A DNA stretch of 64,000 nt from Micromonospora kangleipakensis (GTDB lineage: Bacteria > Actinomycetota > Actinomycetes > Mycobacteriales > Micromonosporaceae). The position numbers and the translations under genes were made by a program. The stretch covers positions 5,642,001 through 5,706,000 of the forward strand of contig NZ_SHLD01000001.1 in assembly GCF_004217615.1 (NCBI RefSeq), in the 5' to 3' direction. Numbering within the stretch: the stretch's first letter is position 1; the number at the start of each line of letters is the position of its first letter. The notes beneath the pieces are model-generated. The model was not told where the DNA came from and made no database searches. It saw only the letters and a program-made list of their open reading frames with translations. Below, one piece after another: positions 46,432 through 54,838 of this stretch.

Positions 46432-48743
46432 GCGACCCCCCTGACGACAAGCGTGTCCTCTGCGGCCTGGACGAGTACGCCCTGTTCGTGCTCGGTGGCC
46501 ATGCCCCCCTCGACGGACCCGACCGACCGTACATGGACGAGGAGGACCTGCCAGCCTGTTGCGGCGCCGGTCGCCTCGACCCGTACGACGTCGGCCTCGC
46601 GGGAGGTCATGAACGTCGCAGCGGTCTCCCCGGTCGGCGCCGGGATCTCGGTCGCGACATGGGCACCGTCGGGCAACTCGTACACACGCAGCGTGACACC
46701 GTCGGCGTAGTCGTAGTCGGGCCGGTCGTCGACCGCGCCGACCGGAAGCACCGCACCGGGTCGTACGAGCAGCGGCACGCTGTCGAAGCCATGACGTTCG
46801 CGGACCCACCGTGGCCCGGCGACCTGCTCCCCCGTGAGGTAGTGCGTCCACGTCCCCTCGGGCACGTAGTAGGAGACCTCACCGCTCTCGGAGAACACGG
46901 GTGCGACGAGCAGATCGTCGCCGAGCATGTACTGCCGCTCCAGATGCGTGCACGCCGGGTCGTCGGGGAACTCGACGACCATCGCCCGCATGATCGGCAG
47001 TCCCTCGGTGTAGGCCTGCCGCGCCGCTCCGGTGATGTACGGCATGAGCCGCAGCTTCAGCTTGGTGAACAGTCGGAGCACGTCGACGGAGTCCTCGTCG
47101 AACAGCCACGGAACCCGGTAGGAGTGGCTGCCGTGCAGCCGGCTGTGCGAGGAGAGCAGGCCGAACGTGATCCACCGCTTGAACAGGGCGGCGTCAGGGG
47201 TTCCCTCGAAGCCCCCGATGTCGTGGCTCCAGTAGCCGAAACCCGACATCCCGAGCGACAGGCCGCCGCGCAGGCTCTCACCCATCGCCTTGAAGGTGGA
47301 CTCGCAGTCGCCGCCCCAGTGGACCGGGAATTGCTGGGTGCCCGCTGTGGCCGAACGCGCGAAGACGATCGCCTCGGCCTCTCCGCGGCGCTTACGGAGG
47401 AGGTCGAACACCGTCTGGTTGTAGAGGTAGGTGTAGTAGTTGTGCATCCGCTCCGGATCGGAGCCATCGAAGTACACCACGTCGGTCGGGATGCGCTCGC
47501 CGAAGTCGGTCTTGAAACAGTCGACGCCCATGTCGAGCAGCGCGTCCAGCTTCGAGGCGTACCACTCCCGGGCCTCGGGGTTGGTGAAGTCGACCACCGC
47601 CATGCCCGGCTGCCACCGGTCCCACTGCCACACGTCCCCATTGGGCCGCTTGAGCAGGTAGCCCCTGGCCTGACCGTCCGCGAACAGCGGCGAGCGTTGC
47701 GCGATATACGGGTTGATCCACAGGCTGATCTTCAGTCCCCGCTCCTTCATCCGCCTGAGCATCCCGGGCGGGTCGGGGAAGGTCCTCGGATCCCACTCGA
47801 AGTCACACCAGTTGAACTCGCGCATCCAGAAACAGTCGAAGTGGAAGACCGACAGCGGCAGATCCCGCTCGGCCATCCCGTCAATGAAGCTGGTCACCGT
47901 CGTCTCGTCGTACGACGTGGTAAACGAGGTGGACAGCCACAGGCCGTACGACCACACGGGCAGCCGCGCGGGACGCCCGGTCAGCGCGGTGTACTTGCGC
48001 AGGATCTCCTTCGGCGTCGGACCGTAGATGATGAAGTACTCCATCGACTGGCCCTCGACGCTGAACTGCACCCGCGATACCGCCTCCGAGGCGACCTCGA
48101 AGGACACATGCCCAGGGTGGTTGACGAAGATGCCGTAGCCGGCGTTGGTGAGGAAGAACGGGACGTTCTTGTATGCCTGCTCGCTGGCGGTGCCGCCATC
48201 GGCGTTCCAGACATCGACGACCTGGCCGTTCTTGACCAGCGGCCCGAAGCGTTCACCCAGCCCGTAGACGTGGTGGTCGACGCCGAGATCCAGCTGTTCC
48301 CGCACGTAGTGCTTGCCGTCGTCGGTGTCGATGACAGCCATGGCCGTCGACCCACTCGTGGTGAGCGTACGACCGTCGGCCAGGAAGTCGACGCGCCACT
48401 GGTCGCCCCGGTCGATCCGTACGGACAACTCACCCGAGGTGAGGACAGCGGCCTCGTCGTCCACCGAGATCTCCACCTCGGCGGGCCCGTCCTGCAGCTC
48501 GAACTCTGGCCGTCGCGCCTCTCCGGCAAAGTGGGTGATCCTGACACCGATGACCTCCGGCACGGGGCTCGTGCACGCGATCGTGACGACCGGACCCTCG
48601 AGCAGGTCACCTCGATGCTGGATCCGCTTGACGGGCGCGTGCACCGTCAGGGATCCGGGCCCGGTCGTCGCGTCAAGAACCTCGACCGGGTGGACGGCAT
48701 GCACGCCCTCCCGCATCAGCCAGTAGCCATCGGTGAACTTCAT
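46428..48743 (-). CDS. yicI: GH31 alpha-xylosidase (YicI-like)
   Basis: A 771-residue retaining glycosidase of the cytosol (no signal peptide). The nucleophile is Asp413 in CFKTDFGERIPTD and the acid/base Asp479 in HWGGDCES, both in the exact context of E. coli YicI; the N-terminal beta-sandwich and the full length also match. It releases alpha-1,6-linked xylose from xyloglucan oligosaccharides such as isoprimeverose. It follows the MalG-type permease gene by 37 nt, so substrates imported by that transporter are probably its targets. Some GH31 enzymes of this type prefer alpha-glucosides; the KTDFGE motif favours xylosidase. Confidence 0.92.
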   Translation of the reverse strand: MKFTDGYWLMREGVHAVHPVEVLDATTGPGSLTVHAPVKRIQHRGDLLEGPVVTIACTSPVPEVIGVRITHFAGEARRPEFELQDGPAEVEISVDDEAAVLTSGELSVRIDRGDQWRVDFLADGRTLTTSGSTAMAVIDTDDGKHYVREQLDLGVDHHVYGLGERFGPLVKNGQVVDVWNADGGTASEQAYKNVPFFLTNAGYGIFVNHPGHVSFEVASEAVSRVQFSVEGQSMEYFIIYGPTPKEILRKYTALTGRPARLPVWSYGLWLSTSFTTSYDETTVTSFIDGMAERDLPLSVFHFDCFWMREFNWCDFEWDPRTFPDPPGMLRRMKERGLKISLWINPYIAQRSPLFADGQARGYLLKRPNGDVWQWDRWQPGMAVVDFTNPEAREWYASKLDALLDMGVDCFKTDFGERIPTDVVYFDGSDPERMHNYYTYLYNQTVFDLLRKRRGEAEAIVFARSATAGTQQFPVHWGGDCESTFKAMGESLRGGLSLGMSGFGYWSHDIGGFEGTPDAALFKRWITFGLLSSHSRLHGSHSYRVPWLFDEDSVDVLRLFTKLKLRLMPYITGAARQAYTEGLPIMRAMVVEFPDDPACTHLERQYMLGDDLLVAPVFSESGEVSYYVPEGTWTHYLTGEQVAGPRWVRERHGFDSVPLLVRPGAVLPVGAVDDRPDYDYADGVTLRVYELPDGAHVATEIPAPTGETAATFMTSREADVVRVEATGAATGWQVLLVHVRSVGSVEGGMATEHEQGVLVQAAEDTLVVRGVA

Positions 48744-48780
48744 GTACGGGGAGTACCTCTCACGCTCGAAGGGGCTGAGC

Positions 48781-49656
48781 TCACTTGATCGCGCCCGCTG
48801 TCAGGCCGCGGGTCAGGGTCCGCTGGAAGATCAGAAAGAAGATGACCGTCGGGATGATGCCGAGCAGTGCCGAGGCGCTCGACATCGTGGCGTCCATGAG
48901 TCGCTGGCCCTGCAGAACACCCAGGGCAACCGAGACCGTCTGGTTCTCATTCGAAGTCAGGAACACGAGCGGGATCAGGAACTCGTTCCAGGTCCAGATG
49001 AAGAAGAAGACCAGCAGCACGGCGACGGTCGGGCGGGTGACCGGGACGACGATCCGCCACAGCACCTGCCACGTGCTCGCCCCGTCCATCCGCGCCGCCT
49101 CGAGCAACGCCCGCGGGAAGGAACCGAGGACCGACGACAGGAGATAGGTCCCGAAGGCGCTCTGGATAACGGTGAAGATGATGATCACGCTAAGGCGGGT
49201 GTCGTAGAGGCCCACTTGCTTCGACAGGTAGTAAAGCGGGTAGACCAACGCCTCCTGCGGCAGCGTGTTCGCCATGAGCAACAGGACGAGAATCCATAGC
49301 CGGCCCTTGATCCGGCCGATGCCGAGGGCGTAGGCGTTCAGAACCGACAGGATCACCGCGAAGGCGGCGACAGAGCCGCTGATGATGACACTGTTGAGGA
49401 GCTTCTCGCCGAAAGCGACGCGCTCCCAGAAGTCCTTCAAGCCCTGCAGATGGATGCCATCGGGCACGGCGAGCGGACCGTTCGTTGAGTACTCCTCGGG
49501 GGTCTTCAGCGCGTTGAAGACAACGATCACGAAGGGGATCAGCATCACGAGGACGAGCACGATCAGCGCCGCCAGGACGACGTAGTTCGACGGGTCACGC
49601 CGTCGCCTCGCTCTGCTGGGCGCCTTGATTGGTGGTTCGACCGAAGTAGCGGTCAC
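48781..49656 (-). CDS. Carbohydrate ABC transporter permease (MalG type)
   Basis: A 291-residue inner membrane permease with six helices. The cytoplasmic EAA loop, which docks the ATPase, reads EAARMDGASTWQVLWRIVVP. The first helix follows a basic N-terminus (SRARRRRDPSNYVV). The GTG start overlaps the partner permease stop as GTGA. No ATPase gene is in the locus, as usual for actinobacterial sugar systems that share the MsiK ATPase encoded elsewhere. Confidence 0.93.
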   Translation of the reverse strand: MTATSVEPPIKAPSRARRRRDPSNYVVLAALIVLVLVMLIPFVIVVFNALKTPEEYSTNGPLAVPDGIHLQGLKDFWERVAFGEKLLNSVIISGSVAAFAVILSVLNAYALGIGRIKGRLWILVLLLMANTLPQEALVYPLYYLSKQVGLYDTRLSVIIIFTVIQSAFGTYLLSSVLGSFPRALLEAARMDGASTWQVLWRIVVPVTRPTVAVLLVFFFIWTWNEFLIPLVFLTSNENQTVSVALGVLQGQRLMDATMSSASALLGIIPTVIFFLIFQRTLTRGLTAGAIK

Positions 49657-50636
49657 TGCTCCTCCCCCAGGTCCTTGCTCTGTACGCGCAGGAAGACGAC
49701 CGTCAGCGCCACGATGATCAGGGTGAGAATGGTGGCGATCGCCGACCCATAGCCCACTTCGGTCTTGTCAAAGAAGTTCTGGAACGAGTAGTACGCCGGC
49801 ACGTTCGTCGCCCCGCCGGGCCCACCCTTGGTGAGTACGTAGATGTGCCCGAAGACCTTCAGCGAGGCGATGGTGCACCACAGCAGGCACACGAAGGTCT
49901 CCGGCCGGATCTGCGGGATCGTGATGTGCCAGAACCGCCGCCACCACGACGCGCCGTCGATCTCAGCCGCCTCGTAGAGCGAGGGATCGACCCGCTGAAG
50001 ACCCGACATGAAGATGACCAGCGGAAAGCCGATCTGGATCCAGACCATGACCACCATCACGCTCCATATGGCGGTCATGGGGTCACCCAGCCAGTCGTGC
50101 GCGAGTGAGTCCAGGCCGACGGCCTTGAACATCTCGTTGACGGCGCCGTTGTCCGGAGCCAGAAGCCAGCTCCACACGATGCCGACGAGCACGACGGGAA
50201 GCAGCTGCGGCAGGTAGATGCAGGCGCGCAGCACGCTGGCCGTACGCGGACCGAACTTCTTACCGATGAAGTCCGTGAGCGCCGCCGCCAGCACAAGCCC
50301 GATACACGTCGGGATGATCGCCATCGCGATGATCAGCGCCGCGTTGTTGCGGAAGGAAGCCCAGAACTCCCCGTCCGAGAACAGCGCCTTGTAGTTGTCC
50401 AGGCCCGTCCACTTGGGAGTACCGATCCCCGGCCACTCGGTGAAGCTGATGCCGATGTTCATGATGAACGGCACGCCGATGACGCCGACGAACAGCAGCA
50501 GCCCGGGGAGCAGGTAGAGCCAGTACGCCGCGCGATCACGCGATCGCCCGGTCCGGCGGGGCTTCGGTGGCGTGGGTGGCGGACGCCGCCCCGCCACCGG
50601 TGGCGACGCCGGTGTCGCGCTCGCTGGTCGTGTCAT
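49653..50636 (-). CDS. Carbohydrate ABC transporter permease (MalF type)
   Basis: A 327-residue permease. Helix 1 is YWLYLLPGLLLFVGVIGVPF, and the EAA loop reads YEAAEIDGASWWRRFWHITI. The N-terminal 30 residues are Pro/Arg-rich and cytoplasmic. It lies 104 nt downstream of the binding-protein gene, with a hairpin in between, and is coupled to the MalG-type gene by a 4-nt overlap. Confidence 0.93.
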   Translation of the reverse strand: MTRPASATPASPPVAGRRPPPTPPKPRRTGRSRDRAAYWLYLLPGLLLFVGVIGVPFIMNIGISFTEWPGIGTPKWTGLDNYKALFSDGEFWASFRNNAALIIAMAIIPTCIGLVLAAALTDFIGKKFGPRTASVLRACIYLPQLLPVVLVGIVWSWLLAPDNGAVNEMFKAVGLDSLAHDWLGDPMTAIWSVMVVMVWIQIGFPLVIFMSGLQRVDPSLYEAAEIDGASWWRRFWHITIPQIRPETFVCLLWCTIASLKVFGHIYVLTKGGPGGATNVPAYYSFQNFFDKTEVGYGSAIATILTLIIVALTVVFLRVQSKDLGEEQ

Positions 50637-50674
50637 GCCGCGCCTTTCACGAGAGGGCCTTTCGCCGCCTCGCA

Positions 50675-50705
50675 GGGGCAGTGCGCAGGCGGGCGCACTG
50701 CTCCC
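50675..50705 (-). terminator. Attenuating hairpin between binding protein and permease genes
   Basis: GGGGCAGTGCGC pairs with GCGCACTGCTCC (one G-T pair) with a 6-nt loop, midway between the two genes. In sugar ABC operons such hairpins stop most transcripts or protect the upstream mRNA, giving an excess of binding protein over permease. Confidence 0.6.
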
Positions 50706-50740
50706 ACGAGGATGCTTCTCAGATCTCTAGTAGTCGGCCG

Positions 50741-52036
50741 TCACTTGGGCAGGCCGCTGTCGTAGGCCTTCTGCAGGTCGGTCAGGACCTTGTCGGGCGT
50801 CGCGCTGCCGTTGATGAGCTTCTGGGTCTGCGCCACGAACGTGTCGTAGAAGCCCGCCACCGGCCAGTCCGGGTAGTACGCCAGGGCGTTCTTACCGGTG
50901 AGGGTGGTGAAGTTCTTGATCAGTTCCTTGCTCTTGGCATCGGTGACGTCCGCCTCATCGGCGGCCACCGGCACGCCGCCGTTGTTGCCGAGCGTGTTCT
51001 GGATGCCCTTCTTCATCGTGATGTCGATGAAGTCGTAGGCCAGGTCCTTGTTCTTGGAACCCTGCGGAACCACCCAGAGGTTGCCGCTCGAGCCGAGGGT
51101 CAGGTTGGTGTCGGGCCACAGGAAGGTGCCCCACTCGAAGTTCTTGATCTCCTTCTGGAACCGGCCGTACCACCAGCTGCCGGAGAACATCATCGGAAAC
51201 TTGCCGGAGATGAACGTGGTCCCCGCGTCCTCGGCCTTGATGCTCACCGAGTTCTTGGCGATGTAGCCCTTCTTCACCCAGTCGGCGAAGGTGGTCGCGC
51301 CGTAGGTCCAGGCTGCGTCGTGGAAGTCGACCTTGCCGGTGTAGCGCTCGAAGTTGTCGACCCAGGTCTGGTCGGCCTTGGTCAGCGCGAGCTGGTAGAG
51401 GTACTGCTGCGCCATATACTCCGCGCCCGCGTTGCTGAGCGGGGTGATCCCCTTCTTGGCGAAGGTGTCGAGCGCCGTGACGAACTCGTCGAAGGTGGTG
51501 GGGACCTTGACGTTGTTCTTCTCGAACATGTCCTTGTTGTAGTAGACCTGCAGGTACTCGGCGTAGTTCGGGATGCCGAACCACTTGTCACCGCCCATGA
51601 CGCCCTTCGCGTCGTACTTGGCGGTGGTCTGAATGGTCGGGCCGAGCAGCTTGTCCCAGCCTCGCTTAGTCACCTGCGGCGTCAGGTCCGTGAGCAGCCC
51701 CTGCTTGGCCAGCAGGCCCGCGGTGGCGTTGCCCTTGTTGTACTCCATGATGTCTGGAGCATCCTTGGAGTTGAGGACCATGGGCGCCGTCTTCTGGATC
51801 TGCTCGAAGCCCTTCTCCTCGAACTTGACCTTCACGCCGGGGTGCGAGGCCTCGAACTCCTTGATGGCCTGGTTCCACGCCACGCCCATCGCGCTGTCGG
51901 GGCCCTCGTAGTGCCAGAGCTTGAGCTCCTTGGCAGAGCCGCTCGAGCCGTCGTCACCGCCGCCGCAGGCGGTCAACGCCAGGCTTCCCGCGGCGAGCGC
52001 CGCCAGCAGCGCCGCACGCCTACTTCTCTTGAACAT
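50741..52036 (-). CDS. Sugar ABC transporter solute-binding lipoprotein
   Basis: A 431-residue family 1 extracellular binding protein. The signal peptide ends in the lipobox LTAC (Cys24). The body has KLWHYEGPDSAMGVAWNQAI, the hinge strand DAPDIMEYNKGN and the C-terminal DKVLTDLQKAYD typical of oligosaccharide binders. It is anchored on the outer membrane face and delivers ligand to the two permeases. GGAGG lies 6 nt upstream of the ATG. First gene of the transporter-GH31-GH1 operon; a LacI-type operator lies 170 nt upstream. The ligand is probably a xyloglucan-derived oligosaccharide, from the adjacent enzymes. Confidence 0.93.
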   Translation of the reverse strand: MFKRSRRAALLAALAAGSLALTACGGGDDGSSGSAKELKLWHYEGPDSAMGVAWNQAIKEFEASHPGVKVKFEEKGFEQIQKTAPMVLNSKDAPDIMEYNKGNATAGLLAKQGLLTDLTPQVTKRGWDKLLGPTIQTTAKYDAKGVMGGDKWFGIPNYAEYLQVYYNKDMFEKNNVKVPTTFDEFVTALDTFAKKGITPLSNAGAEYMAQQYLYQLALTKADQTWVDNFERYTGKVDFHDAAWTYGATTFADWVKKGYIAKNSVSIKAEDAGTTFISGKFPMMFSGSWWYGRFQKEIKNFEWGTFLWPDTNLTLGSSGNLWVVPQGSKNKDLAYDFIDITMKKGIQNTLGNNGGVPVAADEADVTDAKSKELIKNFTTLTGKNALAYYPDWPVAGFYDTFVAQTQKLINGSATPDKVLTDLQKAYDSGLPK

Positions 52037-52205
52037 CGGGTTCCTCCAAGGGGGTCTGAAGTCTCACGTCAGGTCGCGCCCGAGAGCCTGCGGGCACCTG
52101 TGGTTCCCCCGAGCCGGCCGCCCGTACCCGGAGGCATAGGGGTGTGTCGCTGACATCGCACTCCCTCCCCTGGGTATGGATCGGGCGTGCCGTCGAACCG
52201 CATCG

Positions 52206-52219
52206 TCGAACCGCTTCGA
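52206..52219. promoter_or_regulatory. LacI-type operator, transporter operon promoter
   Basis: TCGAACCGCTTCGA, palindromic except at one pair, is about 170 nt before the binding-protein start. It shares the TCGAA..CG..TTCGA pattern with the sites at 44575 and 45654. Confidence 0.7.
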
Positions 52220-52321
52220 TTCGCCAAATGTTAAGCCTCTGTGATGCCGGACACAATGGGGTCACCCGCAAGTGATTGCCCGAAAGCCCATCGAAATCGG
52301 CACTGACCTGCGGAAACATAA

Positions 52322-52339
52322 TGTGGGAACGCTTCCACA
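52322..52339. promoter_or_regulatory. Second LacI/CebR-like palindrome upstream of the transporter operon
   Basis: TGTGGGAACGCTTCCACA pairs at seven of nine positions and resembles the TGGGAGCGCTCCCA operators of CebR-type cellobiose regulators. It differs from the local LacI sites, so a second regulator encoded elsewhere may bind it. It is 285 nt from the start codon, which is far. Confidence 0.45.
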
Positions 52340-52467
52340 AAGGATCTTGCCGACGGTCCGGCTCCCAACTCGGTCGACCGATGGGTTTTCACGATGCGAG
52401 TGGTCCGTACACGTGACAGCACCACAACAGCGACGTCCCGAGCCGGGGGCGCGGGAAGGAGGAAACG

Positions 52468-52563
52468 ACGGCATCACCCAGCTTGGACAGCATGTTGCTC
52501 GCCAGCACCGACCCCGAGCGGCTGCGTGCCTGGTACACCGCGGCGCTGGAGCCCGAGATCGAC
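52468..52563 (+). pseudogene. VOC/glyoxalase-family N-terminal fragment
   Basis: The reading SLDSMLLASTDPERLRAWYT is the first strand and helix of a vicinal-oxygen-chelate domain protein. A strong ribosome site (AAGGAGG, 52456-52462) stands before it, yet the expected start codon reads ACG. The match ends near 52563, after about 32 residues, where unrelated minus-strand sequence begins. Confidence 0.55.
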
Positions 52564-52571
52564 ATCGGCGC

Positions 52572-53000
52572 TGAGAGATGGCATGAGGGTGAGGGACCAC
52601 GTCGTCAGGACGTGACCGATGGGGAGCACAGTCGGCAGCGCCAGCGTGATGGCTCCGATGGCCCGCAGTGCCAGCAGGTCGGCGCCTCGGTCGTCGCTCT
52701 CCACGCGCACGGGCGTCGGCTTCGCCTCTCGAACGTCGTTCGCCCGCATTGAGGCCATGACCTCGCGCGCCTCATCTCGACTGTCCCGCAGCGCCATGGT
52801 CGCCAGGTGGCGAGGGCCCAGATCACGGACGAACTCGTCGATCTTGCTCTCGAGCTGCATGATCTCTGCCGCCACCCGCTCGAGGCTCGCCGAGGTCGCC
52901 GTCCTCAAGGGTCGCTTCCGGTTGGACCGCTGCCGTCTCAACCCGACGACGCCGGTGACCATCGTCAGACGATGAAGGCCGCCAACACAGCAAGTACCCA
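52572..53000 (-). pseudogene. Fragment of an unknown protein with coiled-coil and one membrane helix
   Basis: The reading contains a charged helical stretch (MQLESKIDEFVRDLGPRHLA, then SRDEAREVMASMRAN) and a hydrophobic segment (ALRAIGAITLALPTVLPIGH), then runs into antisense of the VOC fragment. I recognise no family. The lack of a clear start and the junction at about 52570 suggest a truncated gene. Confidence 0.35.
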
Positions 53001-53099
53001 TCCACGTCCAGACAGGTGAATGGTGTTGGTCAACCGTAGTAGCAAATCCGCGAAAGCTCCCCATTGTCAGAAAGAAGCGCCACGGAACCCTGCGAGTCT

Positions 53100-53245
53100 C
53101 CCGCCGGTGCGACCTGGCGGCGCAACACCGCGACCTGATGACGCAACACCAGGACTTCGATGTCCTTCGACCGCTCGCCGCGTAAGCACTGCACCACCAG
53201 CCGCAGGATCTGACACAGGATCAGGTAGCCGAAGGACAGGAACAT
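53100..53245 (-). pseudogene. rve-type transposase N-terminal relic
   Basis: MFLSFGYLILCQILRLVVQC followed by SKDIEVLVLRHQVAVLRRQV is the leading part of the same transposase family as at 8335-9401 and 38592-38880. The frame leaves the family after about 46 residues. Confidence 0.7.
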
Positions 53246-53336
53246 GCCCGCCACGATGCCCGGGGACGGTTGATCCGCCCCGCACAAAACCGCACTTCAG
53301 GGACCAGAATCAGGTTTCCGAGCGGTACAGGTTTCG

Positions 53337-53657
53337 ATGCGCATGGCGCGGCCGTCTTTGAGGTATTGCTTGATGCGGGAGTGCCGCGATCTACCCCGCG
53401 TGCTCGACCAGCTGATGCCGTCCGCGTGGCACCACGTCGAGCAGTACGCGAACAATCCGATCGAGGCTGATCACAGCCAGCTCAAACAGCGGTTGAGACC
53501 GATGCGCGGGCTACGAACGGACAAGACAGCACAGGTAATCATCGCCGGACACGCGTTCATGATGAACCTCCGACGCGGACACTACGAACTCGCCGTCGAC
53601 ACCCCGCCCGCTCTGCGGGTCGCCGCTGCGTTCGCCGAACTCGCCCACGCGATCTGA
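53337..53657 (+). pseudogene. IS6-family transposase C-terminal relic
   Basis: The reading HHVEQYANNPIEADHSQLKQ, then RGLRTDKTAQVIIAGHAFM, is the C-terminal quarter of an IS6-type transposase, including the final catalytic Glu (in IEADHSQLK). The first two catalytic Asp residues and the HTH are missing. Confidence 0.8.
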
Positions 53658-53726
53658 CCGCGGACCCGGCACGGGTTCAACACGTCCGCCGATCCGATAA
53701 CGCAACGGCGCCCCCGACTGTTGTGG

Positions 53727-54731
53727 TCATCGTCGGTTCTGCCGGTTGCGTCGTCCGAGAGCGACGGCCAGATCGTAGGCGTGCTGGCTGGGACCGAGGT
53801 AGGCGACGCCTTTGCCGACGATCTCGAATGCGGTGCCGTGCGACGGTGTGGCGATCGGGACGGGAAGGCCGCCCTGCACGGTGACGCCCCGGTCGAAGCC
53901 CATGAGCTTCATCGCGATCTGGCCCTGGTCGTGGTACATGGTCACCACACCGTCGAAGTCGCCGTTCTTGGCCTTGATGAAGACCGTGTCGCACGGATAG
54001 GGCCCGGTCGCTTCGATCCCCTGTGCCCGTGCGGCCTCGATCCCGGGGGTGATGTGCTCGATCTCCTCGCGGCCGAACTTGCCGTTCTCGCCGGCGTGCG
54101 GGTTGAGGGCGCAGACGGCGAGGCGGGGTGCGGGGATCCCTGATCCCTTGAGCACGTCGTCGAGGAGGCGGATGGCGGCGAGGACGGAGTCGGCGTTGAT
54201 CCGCGCTGCGACGTCCTTGAGCGGGACGTGTGAGGTTACCCGGGAGGTGACCAGTCCGGGTATGAAGTTGAGCTCGGAGGTGGTGCCCTGGTAGCCCAGG
54301 TTCTTGGCGAACCAGCGGAGTTCGTCCTCCTCGTGCATGCCGGCCAGATGCAGCGAGGCCTTGTTCAGCGGCGTGAACATGATCGCGTCGACCACGCCGG
54401 AGCGGTAGAGGTTGAGCGCCTTGAGCAGGTCGGCCATGACGCGTTCGCCGGCGGCCTTGCTGACGGTCCTGAGTTGCACGGGCGGACCGGACAGGCCGCT
54501 GCCGACGAGGACGGCGTGGCCTGGAATCGGTTCGTCGGCCACCGGAACGTCGACACCGAGCTCGGCGGCGACCGCCTTGAGTTCGGTGGCGTCGGTCAGG
54601 ACGTAGACCTCGGCCTTGTGCAGGTTTTCGGGCGTGGCGAGGAGCCGGGCGGCAAGTTCAGGCCCGATGCCGGCGGGATCCCCCATGGTCAGGGCGATCC
54701 GGGGTAGAACCTCGGCGGCGGTGTGGGGCAT
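53727..54731 (-). CDS. pdxA2: PdxA2-type dehydrogenase (4-hydroxythreonine-4-phosphate dehydrogenase family)
   Basis: A 334-residue NAD-dependent enzyme. It starts LPRIALTMGDPAGIGPEL, and the three metal-binding histidines are His168 (TSHVPLKDV), His212 (LNPHAGENG) and His267 (MYHDQGQIA). PdxA oxidises and decarboxylates 4-phosphohydroxythreonine in vitamin B6 synthesis; PdxA2 paralogues in sugar-acid clusters act on 4-phosphothreonate, giving dihydroxyacetone phosphate. The neighbours here are GntR, tetrulose-phosphate enzymes and a TTT transporter, not pyridoxine genes, so the catabolic role is favoured. The usual DUF1537 kinase partner is not in the window. The GntR-type palindrome lies 46 nt upstream of the start. 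Confidence 0.85.
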   Translation of the reverse strand: MPHTAAEVLPRIALTMGDPAGIGPELAARLLATPENLHKAEVYVLTDATELKAVAAELGVDVPVADEPIPGHAVLVGSGLSGPPVQLRTVSKAAGERVMADLLKALNLYRSGVVDAIMFTPLNKASLHLAGMHEEDELRWFAKNLGYQGTTSELNFIPGLVTSRVTSHVPLKDVAARINADSVLAAIRLLDDVLKGSGIPAPRLAVCALNPHAGENGKFGREEIEHITPGIEAARAQGIEATGPYPCDTVFIKAKNGDFDGVVTMYHDQGQIAMKLMGFDRGVTVQGGLPVPIATPSHGTAFEIVGKGVAYLGPSQHAYDLAVALGRRNRQNRR

Positions 54732-54776
54732 TGCGAGTCCTCTCTCGGGGTGTCCGGAGCCGAACAGCACCCTGTT

Positions 54777-54786
54777 TCCTATAGGA
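54777..54786. promoter_or_regulatory. GntR-type operator, pdxA2 promoter
   Basis: TCCTATAGGA is a perfect 10-bp palindrome followed by TC. A second site of the same pattern lies at 55623-55636 in the promoter region on the other side of the GntR gene. Confidence 0.7.
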
Positions 54787-54838
54787 TCTACTGCCCCGTC
54801 ATGGCGCGTCAAGAAGCTTCTCCCGCTGCCCGGATCGG

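Noticed and set aside
46488..48788. A 766-codon open frame on the plus strand opposite the GH31 gene
   Set aside because: It is a mirror of a well-supported alpha-xylosidase with all catalytic motifs. No ribosome site or recognisable domain.
53727..54731. Vitamin B6 biosynthesis PdxA
   Set aside because: No pyridoxine genes are near; the setting is a GntR-controlled sugar-acid cluster, as for PdxA2 paralogues.
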